Shown: positions 39,127 to 46,020 of the stretch, one piece after another
Layout: each line of letters starts with the position of its first letter
Position numbering within the stretch: position 1 is the stretch's first letter
Origin: Alphaproteobacteria bacterium
Lineage (GTDB): Bacteria > Pseudomonadota > Alphaproteobacteria > Ferrovibrionales > Ferrovibrionaceae
Direction: 5' to 3'
Length of the DNA stretch: 64,000 nucleotides
NCBI GenBank assembly: GCA_018336035.1
Contig: JAGXRD010000080.1
Span: 24,284-88,283 of the forward strand
Notes under the pieces: model-generated
Told to the model about the DNA's origin: nothing
The model's database searches: none
Seen by the model: only the letters and a program-made list of their open reading frames with translations
Program-made: the position numbers and the translations under genes

Positions 39127-39849
39127 TCAGACGGCTGACGAGGATCTGGCCAACAGCCTGTTCACCAGATCAGGAAGTTCCCCGAAGTTTTTGATGATGC
39201 TTGCTGCTCCGGTTTCGAGCAGGATCCGTTCATCGTGATAGCCCCAGGCCACGCCGATCGACCGCACGCCGGCGTTCCGCGCCATCTCGATATCATACGT
39301 GGTGTCGCCGACCACGATTGTCGAGGCCGGCACGGCGCCGGTTTCGGCCATCGCCTGCAGCACCATGTCGGGCGCCGGTTTGCCGTTCACCACCACATCG
39401 CAGGTCTGCAGGGTGACGAAACGCTCGGTCAGGCCGTGGGTGGCGAGCGTGAAGTTCAGGCCGCGCCGCGCCTTGCCGGTGGCGACACCGAGCAGGAAGC
39501 CGGCCTCGTCGAGGCGGTCGAGCGTGTCGACGAGACCGGGGAAGAGTGGCTCATGATGGTCGGGCTCGAGCCGCTGGGCGATGGCGGCGGTCTTGTAGGC
39601 CTCGACCACCGGATGCAGCGCCGGCGAGCCGAGCGGCAGCAGCAGATGCGCGATGGCGACTTCCAGCGGCAAACCAACCGTGCGGCGCACGGCATCGGCC
39701 TCGGGCAGCACCAGGCCGTTGGCCGCAAACGCACTGTGCATGGCGCTGACGATGTGATGCTGGCTGTCGACCAGCGTGCCGTCGCAGTCGAAGATCACGA
39801 GGCGCGGCGGGTCGAAGCTGTCGGACAGTTGAATCGGGTCTGCACTCAT
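39127..39849 (-). CDS. HAD-IA family phosphatase (phosphoglycolate phosphatase-like)
   Basis: About 240 residues from ATG 39849. HAD motif I is VIFDCDGTLVDSQ (nucleophile and acid/base Asp), motif II the Thr of GVATGKARRGL, motif III Lys in GKPAPDMVLQAM, and motif IV GDTTYDIEMARNAG. The cap domain is the alpha-helical C1 type. It is likely a phosphoglycolate- or nucleotide-type phosphatase; the exact substrate is uncertain. In relatives it lies between rluC and the ATP12 gene. Here rluC is 4.7 kb away, with accessory genes between. The longer frame begins at a TTG and is not preferred. Confidence 0.88.
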   Translation of the reverse strand: MSADPIQLSDSFDPPRLVIFDCDGTLVDSQHHIVSAMHSAFAANGLVLPEADAVRRTVGLPLEVAIAHLLLPLGSPALHPVVEAYKTAAIAQRLEPDHHEPLFPGLVDTLDRLDEAGFLLGVATGKARRGLNFTLATHGLTERFVTLQTCDVVVNGKPAPDMVLQAMAETGAVPASTIVVGDTTYDIEMARNAGVRSIGVAWGYHDERILLETGAASIIKNFGELPDLVNRLLARSSSAV

Positions 39850-39930
39850 GGGGGCAGAATCGCACGAGCCGCCCCGCGGCTCAACCACGCCGGGCGCTAG
39901 AAACAAATATTTGATATTGCTCAGAAAACA

Positions 39931-39965
39931 GAAGGCCCTCCGCTGCGGTGCAGCGAAGGGCCTTC
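39931..39965 (-). terminator. intrinsic terminator after the Lys/Ala/Asp-repeat gene
   Basis: GAAGGCCCT (39931-39939) pairs with AGGGCCTTC (39957-39965), and inside it CGCTGC pairs with GCAGCG across a three-base loop with one mismatch. On the minus strand the stem is followed by TGTTTTCT. It lies 22 bases after the stop of the 39988-40338 gene. Confidence 0.8.
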
Positions 39966-39987
39966 GTCAGCGTCCGGACTGGCCGGG

Positions 39988-40338
39988 TTAGTTCACGGCG
40001 CGGGCCTTGTCGTTGGCTTTCTGCTGCTGCTTGCGGGCATCGGCCTTCTGTTCGTCGGCCTTGCGCTGGGCCGCCGCCTTGTCGCTGTTGGCGTCGCGCT
40101 GGACATCGGCCTTCTTCTCATCGGCCTTGCGCTGCGCCTTCATGGCGTCGGCCTTCTTCTCGTCGGCCTTGCGCTGCTCCTTGCGGGCATCGGTCTGGGT
40201 CTGCTGGGCGGTGGCGTCACCAGCCGGGGTGGATGGTGTCGTGCTCTGGGCCCAGGCGCCGCCCGCCGCGCCAAGCGCGACAGTACCGGCAACGGTCAGG
40301 GCGGTGGCGAGGGATTTCAGCGAAACAGTGGTCGACAT
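39988..40338 (-). CDS. exported Lys/Ala/Asp/Gln-rich repeat protein
   Basis: A 116-residue protein. A signal peptide (residues 1-30, ending GGAWAQ) is followed by a short Thr/Pro/Ser region, then about 65 residues of imperfect repeats built on QRKADEKKADA (three clear copies) with K, A, D, Q and R making up nearly all residues. It is probably a long charged helix or disordered chain in the periplasm. The ATG at 40338 has a full AGGAGG ribosome site and a good terminator follows, so expression is likely real. Divergent from queF. I do not recognise a family; LEA-like or histone-like resemblance would only reflect composition. Confidence 0.75.
   Translation of the reverse strand: MSTTVSLKSLATALTVAGTVALGAAGGAWAQSTTPSTPAGDATAQQTQTDARKEQRKADEKKADAMKAQRKADEKKADVQRDANSDKAAAQRKADEQKADARKQQQKANDKARAVN
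40042..40177. repeat. three direct 28-bp repeats inside the exported repeat gene
   Basis: Units at 40042-40069, 40108-40135 and 40150-40177 share GGCCTTCT at the start and CGGCCTTGCGCTG at the end. The last two differ by a single base, the first by three or so. Spacings of 66 and 42 bases keep the reading frame. They encode the QRKADE-[KQ]-KAD repeats and suggest recent internal duplication. Confidence 0.85.
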
Positions 40339-40456
40339 GCGAGCCTCCTAAACTTTTACAAAGACGAGACGGTCTGCCGCCTCGCCCTTGGAAGATGGCC
40401 GCCGAAAGTGTCCATACAAGGCTGCAAAAAAGGTCATGCTGTGTCATAAGTTGGGC

Positions 40457-40957
40457 ATGAGCCGCCCAAGCAGAACACCCCGCAAAACCGCCTCCTCCGC
40501 CTCCGTCACCAAGGGGCTGACGCAGCTCGGCCATAGCGCCGCGCAGCCGCAAAGCCCCGATGAAGCGAAGCTGGAGACCGTGCCCAACCCGCAGCCCGGC
40601 ACGACCTACCTGATCCGCTTCACCCAGCCGGAATTCACCAGCCTGTGTCCGATGACCGGCCAGCCGGATTTCGCCCATCTGGTGATCGACTATGTGCCGA
40701 ACCGGCTGATGGTCGAATCCAAGTCGCTCAAACTGTTCCTCAACAGCTTCCGCAATCACGGCGCCTTCCACGAGGACTGCACCATCAGCATCGCCAAGCG
40801 TCTGGTCGCGGTGATGAAGCCGCGCTGGCTGCGCATCGGCGGCTACTGGTATCCGCGCGGCGGCATGCCGATCGACGTGTTCTGGCAGACCGGCAAACCG
40901 CCGGCCGACCTGTGGCTGCCCGACCAGGGCGTGGCCAGCTATCGCGGCCGCGGCTGA
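40457..40957 (+). CDS. queF: NADPH-dependent 7-cyano-7-deazaguanine reductase
   Basis: A 166-residue short (unimodular) QueF that reduces preQ0 to preQ1 in queuosine biosynthesis. The thioimide-forming Cys and catalytic Asp lie in [17 protein letters not shown], and the NADPH/QueF motif is [21 protein letters not shown]. The N-terminal [20 protein letters not shown] is typical. The start at ATG 40457 is chosen for alignment; upstream in-frame codons extend into the divergent promoter region. No other queuosine gene and no preQ1 riboswitch is visible nearby. The lipoprotein gene follows 7 bases after the stop. Confidence 0.95.
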   Translation: MSRPSRTPRKTASSASVTKGLTQLGHSAAQPQSPDEAKLETVPNPQPGTTYLIRFTQPEFTSLCPMTGQPDFAHLVIDYVPNRLMVESKSLKLFLNSFRNHGAFHEDCTISIAKRLVAVMKPRWLRIGGYWYPRGGMPIDVFWQTGKPPADLWLPDQGVASYRGRG

Positions 40958-40964
40958 CCGGCCG

Positions 40965-41783
40965 ATGCGGCGCGGTGCTCTCCACGCGGCGCTGATCCTT
41001 CTCGTGGCCGGACTTGCCGGCTGCGACAACATGCGCGACCTGAACCGCAGCCTGTATCGCGGCCTGGGCGGCGAGACGCGCACGCGTCCCTTCGAGGGCG
41101 GCAGCACCAGCAGCAGCGCCGGCACGCCCTGTTTCAGCGCCGAGACCGGGCTGCTCTATACCAGCCAGACCGGACGCTGCGCGCCGGGCTATGCCCCCAT
41201 CGGCGCGACCGAAGCGCAGCGCCAGTTCCAGACGGCGGCACAGCGCGGACCGGTCGCCGGTCGCGGCGCGCCCGAGATCGCGCCCCTGCCCCAGCAGACT
41301 CCGCAGCAGGCTGCGCGTGCCGGTATTGGCAGCACGCCGCAATCCAACGTGCCGCCCGCAGGGCCCGGCGGCACACCGAGCGCGCCTTACGCGGTGAACG
41401 ATGCGCGTGTCGGCGAAGGCGTCTTCGCGCTCTGCTACAACGACAGCGCCGGCCATGTTTTCGAAGCGCAGAGCTGCCCGCCGGGCAGCCGCTGGATCAA
41501 CACCGACGAAGCCGAACTGCTGCAGCGCGCGCAGCTGGCCGAGGCCTCGTGGTGCTTCTACGCCGGCCGCAGCGTGCTGTATCGCAGCCGCGCCTGCCGC
41601 CCGGGCGACCGCCAGATGAATGTGGCCGAAGCCGACCGCGTCTGGGAGACGCTGCCGGCCGACCGCCGCACGCGCAACCGGCCGTCCGCCACCGGCGGCG
41701 GCGCGGGCGCACCGGTGCCGGACATGAATGCGGCGCCGCGCGGCGGCGTCAATGCGACGCCGCTGCCGCCGACTACTCGATAA
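40965..41783 (+). CDS. lipoprotein with three copies of a two-cysteine module
   Basis: A 272-residue protein. A lipoprotein signal ends in LLVAGLAGC (lipobox Cys20); residue +2 is Asp, the classical inner-membrane retention residue in enterobacteria. Three modules follow at residues 55-84, 156-183 and 196-223. Each has one Cys 14-16 residues before C-x-P-G-x(3)-[IM]-[GN]-x(2)-E-A (CAPGYAPIGATEA, CPPGSRWINTDEA, CRPGDRQMNVAEA). The paired Cys probably form a disulfide per module. Long Pro/Gln/Gly-rich linkers join module 1 to 2 and make up the C-terminus. I do not recognise the module. It follows queF by 7 bases and may share its transcript. Confidence 0.75.
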   Translation: MRRGALHAALILLVAGLAGCDNMRDLNRSLYRGLGGETRTRPFEGGSTSSSAGTPCFSAETGLLYTSQTGRCAPGYAPIGATEAQRQFQTAAQRGPVAGRGAPEIAPLPQQTPQQAARAGIGSTPQSNVPPAGPGGTPSAPYAVNDARVGEGVFALCYNDSAGHVFEAQSCPPGSRWINTDEAELLQRAQLAEASWCFYAGRSVLYRSRACRPGDRQMNVAEADRVWETLPADRRTRNRPSATGGGAGAPVPDMNAAPRGGVNATPLPPTTR

Positions 41784-41787
41784 CCCC

Positions 41788-42396
41788 TTACGCGATAGCC
41801 GCCGCGTTCGGGATCACCAGCGCGAAACGGTCATTCAGCGCCGCCATGGTGATGCGATGCATCTCGGCCGCCGGGATCGTACCGCTGCCGGCCGGATCGG
41901 GCAGGTCGCGGTCGGCGCAGGCGGCATTCACCACCACGCCGCGATAGCCATGGTCGATGGCGCTGCGCGCTGTGGCGCTGACGCACATATGGGTCTGGAA
42001 GCCGGCGATGATCAGTTCCTTGCGGCCCAGCTCCTTCAGCACGGCGTCGAGATCCGTGCCGGCGAAACTGTTGGGCAGCCCCTTGGTGACGATGCGTTCT
42101 GCGCTGCCCTGAGGACCGATACCGGCGATGAACTCCGCCTTGGGGCCTTCGGGATTGAACAGCGCGCCGCCCGGCTTGCCATGATGGCGCACATGCACGA
42201 TGGGCGCGCTGGCCTTGCGCGCGGCGGCCAGCAGTTTGCCGATCTCGGCCACGGCGGCGTCCATCCCGGACAGCGGCAGGCCGCCATCGGCGAGGTATTC
42301 GTTCTGGTGGTCGATCAGCAGCAGGGTGGACTTCTCCCAGGCCACCGGGATGCCGGCAGCGCCGGCCATTTCCAGCAGGGTCTTCGGACGCGACAT
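41788..42396 (-). CDS. isochorismatase-like cysteine hydrolase
   Basis: About 202 residues from ATG 42396, which has a GGGAGA ribosome site. A Rossmann-like cysteine hydrolase with the full catalytic triad: Asp in LLLIDHQNEYL, Lys in VTKGLPNSF and nucleophilic Cys in GFQTHMCVSATARSA with the preceding cis-peptide region. The family covers isochorismatases, nicotinamidases, N-carbamoylsarcosine amidases and peroxyureidoacrylate amidases; the substrate cannot be chosen from sequence. An extended frame back to 42444 adds residues that read through a small hairpin. It converges with the lipoprotein gene, 4 bases between stops. Confidence 0.9.
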   Translation of the reverse strand: MSRPKTLLEMAGAAGIPVAWEKSTLLLIDHQNEYLADGGLPLSGMDAAVAEIGKLLAAARKASAPIVHVRHHGKPGGALFNPEGPKAEFIAGIGPQGSAERIVTKGLPNSFAGTDLDAVLKELGRKELIIAGFQTHMCVSATARSAIDHGYRGVVVNAACADRDLPDPAGSGTIPAAEMHRITMAALNDRFALVIPNAAAIA

Positions 42397-42722
42397 AAAA
42401 TTTCTCCCTCGGGCACGCCGCTTTTGCAGCGGGTTTTCTGACAACTCGTTGTGATTCCTGCCTTTATTACCCTGCTACGGCAGCTTGTGGCAGGCTTAGC
42501 CGGTGCTTATTTCGTCTTATACTCGGCTTATTTTGGCTTATTTGAGTCTTATTCCGGCTTATTTAGGGCTTGTTTGGACGGTTGGCAGCCTTGGTTTCTG
42601 CTTGTTTTTGCGTGGAGCATGAAAAAGAACATTTTAGCAACAAAATCACGCGTTGCAAGCGCCTCGGCGGGGGAGAAGCCTCTAGGCACTCTCTAGTTTC
42701 CGTGGCCGGAAAGGCCGGAGCC
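42397..42722. other. 326-base intergenic stretch, AT-shifted, with repeats
   Basis: No protein gene is convincing here. Visible elements are a small hairpin (CCGCT / AGCGG near 42418-42432), the 12-base near-palindrome ACAACTCGTTGT at 42441-42452, the CTTA-phased repeat at 42484-42589, then T-rich and mixed sequence. Base composition drops well below the flanking genes. A GTG-initiated frame of 81 codons (42451-42696) crosses the repeat and encodes a hydrophobic peptide with heptad periodicity (AYFVLYS, AYFGLFE, SYSGLFR). It has no ribosome site, and I treat it as unproven. Confidence 0.6.
42484..42589. repeat. CTTA elements spaced at 10-11 bp (degenerate 21-bp tandem repeat)
   Basis: CTT[AG] begins at 42484, 42495, 42506, 42516, 42527, 42537, 42548, 42558 and 42569, so successive spacings are 11, 11, 10, 11, 10, 11, 10 and 11 bases, an average of 10.6. 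Equivalently there are three degenerate 21-bp units (42506, 42527, 42548) each with two CTTAT-[TA] elements. The elements therefore lie on one face of the DNA helix. In one plus-strand frame 21 bp equals seven codons. Confidence 0.8.
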
Positions 42723-43070
42723 TTAGGAAGCTTGCCTCTTTACGGTGCGTCGCGGTCGGGTTTTTCCGTTCTTCGCCAAGTCGCGGATATCTTCCAGCCA
42801 TGCATCTTTAGTGAGGGTTAGCCCCTCACCCCATATAAAAATGTAAGTGTCGCCGTGATATGTAGCGCTAACCAATAAAGGCATGTCCTTATCCTCACCC
42901 CAGCGCTCTAACAACTCTTCCCATTTCGCCAAAAGATCGCGCCAGATCCCGACTGTAATTCTGACCTGACCATACCAGTTCATTAGTTCGGTCGTTCGAA
43001 TAGTCGCCGCCCCAGTGTCGGAGAGTTGCTCTAAGCGGAGCATAATTTCGTTGATGTGCCGTTGCTGCAT
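42723..43070 (-). CDS. small uncharacterised protein in AT-rich patch
   Basis: 115 residues from ATG 43070, preceded by an excellent GGGAGGA ribosome site. Soluble; N-terminal half helical (INEIMLRLEQLSDTG, DLLAKWEELLERWGE), middle beta-rich (MPLLVSATYHGDTYIFIW), Arg/Lys-rich tail (KTRPRRTVKRQAS). Codon use and GC are visibly lower than in neighbouring genes, which suggests acquisition by transfer. No homologue recognised. Its leader region contains TATACT on the minus strand near 43134-43139 as a possible -10, without a clear -35. It lies between the phased repeat and the long palindrome. Confidence 0.65.
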   Translation of the reverse strand: MQQRHINEIMLRLEQLSDTGAATIRTTELMNWYGQVRITVGIWRDLLAKWEELLERWGEDKDMPLLVSATYHGDTYIFIWGEGLTLTKDAWLEDIRDLAKNGKTRPRRTVKRQAS

Positions 43071-43143
43071 CTAATCCTCCCGTAGCCGACAATCGACCCA
43101 GACAGCATTAGACCACCGCAGCAGTCAGAATTCAAGTATAATG

Positions 43144-43189
43144 ATCTTAAATAAATAAGGGCTCCTTATTTATTTAAGATTTAAATAAA
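43144..43189. repeat. perfect AT-rich palindrome overlapping a second palindrome
   Basis: ATCTTAAATAAATAAGG (43144-43160) and CCTTATTTATTTAAGAT (43164-43180) are perfect inverted arms of 17 bp around a GCT loop. The right arm also contains TTTATTTAA (43169-43177), which pairs perfectly with TTAAATAAA (43181-43189), so two hairpins are mutually exclusive. It lies 13-58 bases after the DUF3422 stop and upstream of the 43070 gene. A terminator for the minus strand is possible, but the stem is AT-rich and no T-run follows; an operator or RNA switch are alternatives. Confidence 0.85.
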
Positions 43190-43202
43190 ATTCTAACCAC
43201 CC

Positions 43203-44531
43203 CTAATGCAGCCCCGCCTTCTGCAGTGAGCGCCTGAAGCGCCGCAGCCCCCACCACACCGCAAACGCCACCACCGGGATCGCCACGCCGATGGCGATTT
43301 CCTTGTTCACTGGCAGGCCAGCCGCGTGGAGCGCCTGCGCGGCATAGCCGACCAGGCCGACCACATAGTATGTGATCGCCGCCACCGAGAGGCCCTCGAC
43401 GGTTTCCTGCAGGCGCAGTTGCAGCCGCGAGCGCTGGTTCATTTTGTCGAGCAGTTCGACATTCTGCCGCTCCAGCGCGACATCCACGCGGGTGCGCAGC
43501 AGGTTGGCCATGCGCGTGGCCCTGCGAGAGAGTCCTTCGATGCGTTCGGCCATGGTGATGCAGGTGCGCATGGCGGGCGATAACCGCCGCTCCATGAATT
43601 CGCCGATGGTGGGCATGCCGGGCATGCGGCTCTCGCGCAGCTCAGTGATGCGGCGATCGACCAGCGCGTGATAGGCGCGTGCCGCGCCGAAGCGATAGGG
43701 CGTATCCACCGCCAGCGTCTCGACTTCGGCGGCGAGGCCGGAGAGTTCGAGCAGCAAGGTCTGCTCGCTTTCATGCGCCACATCGACCATGCGCGCCGAA
43801 AGCTTCGCCAGGCCCTGCTCCAGCGCGGTGATGCGCGGCGCGACCTGCTGCGCCAGCGGCAGCGCCAGCAGCGCCATCATGCGATAGGTTTCGATATCGA
43901 GCAGGCGCATGACGAGACGGCCGCGCTGCGCATCGGTCAAACCCTGGTCGCGGACCAGGAAGCGCACGCTGTCATCGGCGCCGAGGAAAAAATCGGTCCA
44001 GACCGTCGCGTGGCCGTCTGCCACCTGGCTCGCCACCAGCATCGGGCCATCGAAGAGCTGCGCCAGCTGGGCCTCTGACGGCGCGGCTTCTGCGGCACCG
44101 AGCAGCGCGATATCCGCCGTCACCATCAGCCGCCCCGGCAAAGCCTGCAGCCAGCCTGCGGGCAGCGGCAGATCGCCCGGCTGGTCGAGGGCTGGGCCGC
44201 TCTGGCGCGGCAGATACAGCGTGTAGGTGGTGAATTCGGTGCGCCGCTCCCAGATCAGATATCCGGCACCGGCAAGATCGACCACCACATGTTTCGCATC
44301 GGCGGGCGGAAGATCGGCAGTCTGACTGCGGCACAGGGCCGCCAGATGATCGCGTTCGGCGGCGGCGTCGTCCGGTTTCAGCATCAGGCCGAGATGCAGC
44401 ACGCGGGCGGGGGCGGCAATCGGCAGCGGCGGACGGGCATGCACTTCCGCGGCCAGTGCGGCACGCAGCGGATGGGCGCGCGCGCGCAGGTCGTCAGGCA
44501 GCAGTGGCGCGTCGCCTATTCTTCCAGCCAT
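43203..44531 (-). CDS. DUF3422 family membrane protein
   Basis: A 442-residue protein of the DUF3422 family, common in alpha- and betaproteobacteria and of unknown function. The N-terminal soluble half starts with HPLRAALAAEVHARPPLPI, a family hallmark. A long helical, probably coiled-coil region follows (MPGMPTIGEFMERRLSPAMR, LRTRVDVALERQNVELLDKM), then VEGLSVAAITYYVVGLVGYA and a second hydrophobic segment (IAIGVAIPVVAFAVWWGL), giving two C-terminal membrane helices. This resembles CorA-like topology only loosely. Its start overlaps the end of the rluC-type gene by 16 bases. Confidence 0.9.
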   Translation of the reverse strand: MAGRIGDAPLLPDDLRARAHPLRAALAAEVHARPPLPIAAPARVLHLGLMLKPDDAAAERDHLAALCRSQTADLPPADAKHVVVDLAGAGYLIWERRTEFTTYTLYLPRQSGPALDQPGDLPLPAGWLQALPGRLMVTADIALLGAAEAAPSEAQLAQLFDGPMLVASQVADGHATVWTDFFLGADDSVRFLVRDQGLTDAQRGRLVMRLLDIETYRMMALLALPLAQQVAPRITALEQGLAKLSARMVDVAHESEQTLLLELSGLAAEVETLAVDTPYRFGAARAYHALVDRRITELRESRMPGMPTIGEFMERRLSPAMRTCITMAERIEGLSRRATRMANLLRTRVDVALERQNVELLDKMNQRSRLQLRLQETVEGLSVAAITYYVVGLVGYAAQALHAAGLPVNKEIAIGVAIPVVAFAVWWGLRRFRRSLQKAGLH

Positions 44532-45502
44532 GCGTCGGCGCTTTTCTCCAGCGTGAAGCCCAGGAAGTCCCAGGTCGCGGCCATATGCGGCGACAGCGGC
44601 GCGCGCACTTCCAGCTTGCCGCCATCGGGATGCGCCAGCTTGATGCCGCGCGCATGCAGATGCAGCTTGCGGCTGACGCCGCCGGTGAGAAACGCCTCGG
44701 CGGCGCCGTATTTGCCATCACCGACAATCGGCGTGCCCATGGCGGCGGCATGCACGCGCAGCTGATGCGTGCGGCCGGTCAGCGGCGCCATGCCGAGCCA
44801 GGCGGCGCGCTTGCCGGCAGTCTCGATGGTGCGATAGAGCGTGACGGCATTCTTGCCCTCTTCCTCGTCATAGACCATGCGCTCGCCGGCGCCGCCGGCC
44901 AGCTTGGCCAGCGGCAGGTCGATCTTGCCCATGCGCTGGTCCGGCACGCCCATCACCAGAGCCCAGTAGAGCTTGTGCGCGTCGCGCTTGCGCAAGGCTT
45001 CCGCCAGTTTGGCCGCCGCCGAGGCGCTGCGCGCCAGCAGCAGAACGCCCGAGGTATCCTTGTCGAGACGATGCACCAGACGCGGGCGCTCGGCATTGCC
45101 GAATTTCAGATAGCCGAGCAGGCCATCGAGATGTTCGGTTAGGCCGGTGCCGCCCTGCGTCGCCAGGCCGGCCGGCTTGTTCAGCACGATCACCGCGTCG
45201 TCCTTGTGCAGGACGGCGGCTTCCAGTTCGGCAATGCGTTCGGGGCTGGCCTTGGCCGGCTGGGGCGCGCGCGGCCTGTCGTCGTCCTTGGGCGGCTCGC
45301 CCAGTGGCGGGATGCGGATCGCCTGCCCCACTTCGAGGCGCGTGGCCGCCTTGGCGCGGCCGCCATCGATGCGGACCTGGCCGGTGCGCAGCAGCTTTTC
45401 CAGTTTGCCATGGCCGAGCCACGGATAATGACGCTTGAACCAGCGGTCGAGACGCAGGTCGGCTTCGTCGGCACTGACGGTACGGGTGGTGACTTGAGAC
45501 AT
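44516..45502 (-). CDS. rluC: RluC/RluD family 23S rRNA pseudouridine synthase
   Basis: About 328 residues from ATG 45502 (MSQVTTRTVSADEADLRLDR). An N-terminal S4 RNA-binding domain (residues about 10-70: LDRWFKRHYPWLGHGKLEKL) precedes the RluA-type catalytic domain with RLVHRLDKDTSGVLLLARS, whose Asp is the catalytic nucleophile, and GRTHQLRVHAAAMGTPIVGD. It isomerises uridines in 23S rRNA; RluC-type targets (955/2504/2580) are likely from context near HAD and ATP12 genes, but RluD is not excluded. The long upstream frame is not supported. Confidence 0.9.
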   Translation of the reverse strand: MSQVTTRTVSADEADLRLDRWFKRHYPWLGHGKLEKLLRTGQVRIDGGRAKAATRLEVGQAIRIPPLGEPPKDDDRPRAPQPAKASPERIAELEAAVLHKDDAVIVLNKPAGLATQGGTGLTEHLDGLLGYLKFGNAERPRLVHRLDKDTSGVLLLARSASAAAKLAEALRKRDAHKLYWALVMGVPDQRMGKIDLPLAKLAGGAGERMVYDEEEGKNAVTLYRTIETAGKRAAWLGMAPLTGRTHQLRVHAAAMGTPIVGDGKYGAAEAFLTGGVSRKLHLHARGIKLAHPDGGKLEVRAPLSPHMAATWDFLGFTLEKSADAWLEE

Positions 45503-45534
45503 GGGGGGTACTCTAAAGCGGGCGGATCGACCTG

Positions 45535-45915
45535 TCAGCGCCAGACGCGGCGCAGGGTGTCCTTTTCCTTGGGTTCTTCCGCGACCGGAGCAGGGTCCGG
45601 GTTGAGGGCACGCTGGCGCTCGCGTTCGGCCTGGCGCTCGATCCATTCCTGGCGGCGCTGCTCGTGGCCTTCGACCGACTGCACCTCGATCTCGCATTCC
45701 TGGGCGGCCATGAACAGGACCTGGCGGGTGATATTCTTGAACTGCGCCAGCTTGCCGTAGAAGCAGTCGTCCCGGCTCGGCACCGCGCCCGGCGTGTAGA
45801 AGGCCTTTTCCTTCGGCGTGGCCAGAAAGAAGGTATAGACCCCCGCGCCCGCCAGCAGCAGGAGAGCGATCACACCGAGAAGACCCATGCGCTGCAGCAC
45901 GGAAAAACGCTCCAT
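45535..45915 (-). CDS. small membrane-anchored protein of unknown function
   Basis: About 126 residues from ATG 45915. One N-terminal membrane helix (MGLLGVIALLLLAGAGVYTFFL), then a soluble region with Cys in DDCFYGKL and QECEIEVQ, and a charged helix EQRRQEWIERQAERERQR with a Pro/Glu/Lys-rich end. It lies 32 bases upstream of rluC and after rarA, where other alphaproteobacteria often carry crcB (recall). The frame opens further upstream only through a TTG. No homologue recognised. Confidence 0.6.
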   Translation of the reverse strand: MERFSVLQRMGLLGVIALLLLAGAGVYTFFLATPKEKAFYTPGAVPSRDDCFYGKLAQFKNITRQVLFMAAQECEIEVQSVEGHEQRRQEWIERQAERERQRALNPDPAPVAEEPKEKDTLRRVWR

Positions 45916-46020
45916 GAAAGAAGATGCGGACGACCCGCTCGACGGCGACGGCAAGCCCGCATTTTACATCAGATTTATAACGCGGTCAGCGTTAGGACTT
46001 GGTTAACGAATGGCGGCCGA

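Noticed and set aside
37025..39238. 737-codon plus-strand frame across the AsmA gene
   Set aside because: Antisense to AsmA, which has a signal anchor, an ideal ribosome site and family motifs; the plus-strand product is low-quality reverse-frame sequence.
39988..40338. CRISPR-like array from regularly repeated 28-bp units
   Set aside because: Only three units, unequal spacings of 66 and 42 bases that keep reading frame, and no cas genes; they are codon repeats of a coding region.
42451..42696. 81-codon GTG-start frame across the CTTA repeat as a gene
   Set aside because: No ribosome site and no recognisable protein; the heptad periodicity follows automatically from the 21-bp DNA repeat. 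Kept only as an alternative explanation of the repeat.
42600..42722. tRNA or tmRNA remnant, or attachment site, in the AT-shifted patch
   Set aside because: GGGGGAGAAGCC looks faintly RNA-like, but no acceptor, D, anticodon or T-arm pairing could be built, and no direct repeat of it was seen elsewhere in the window.
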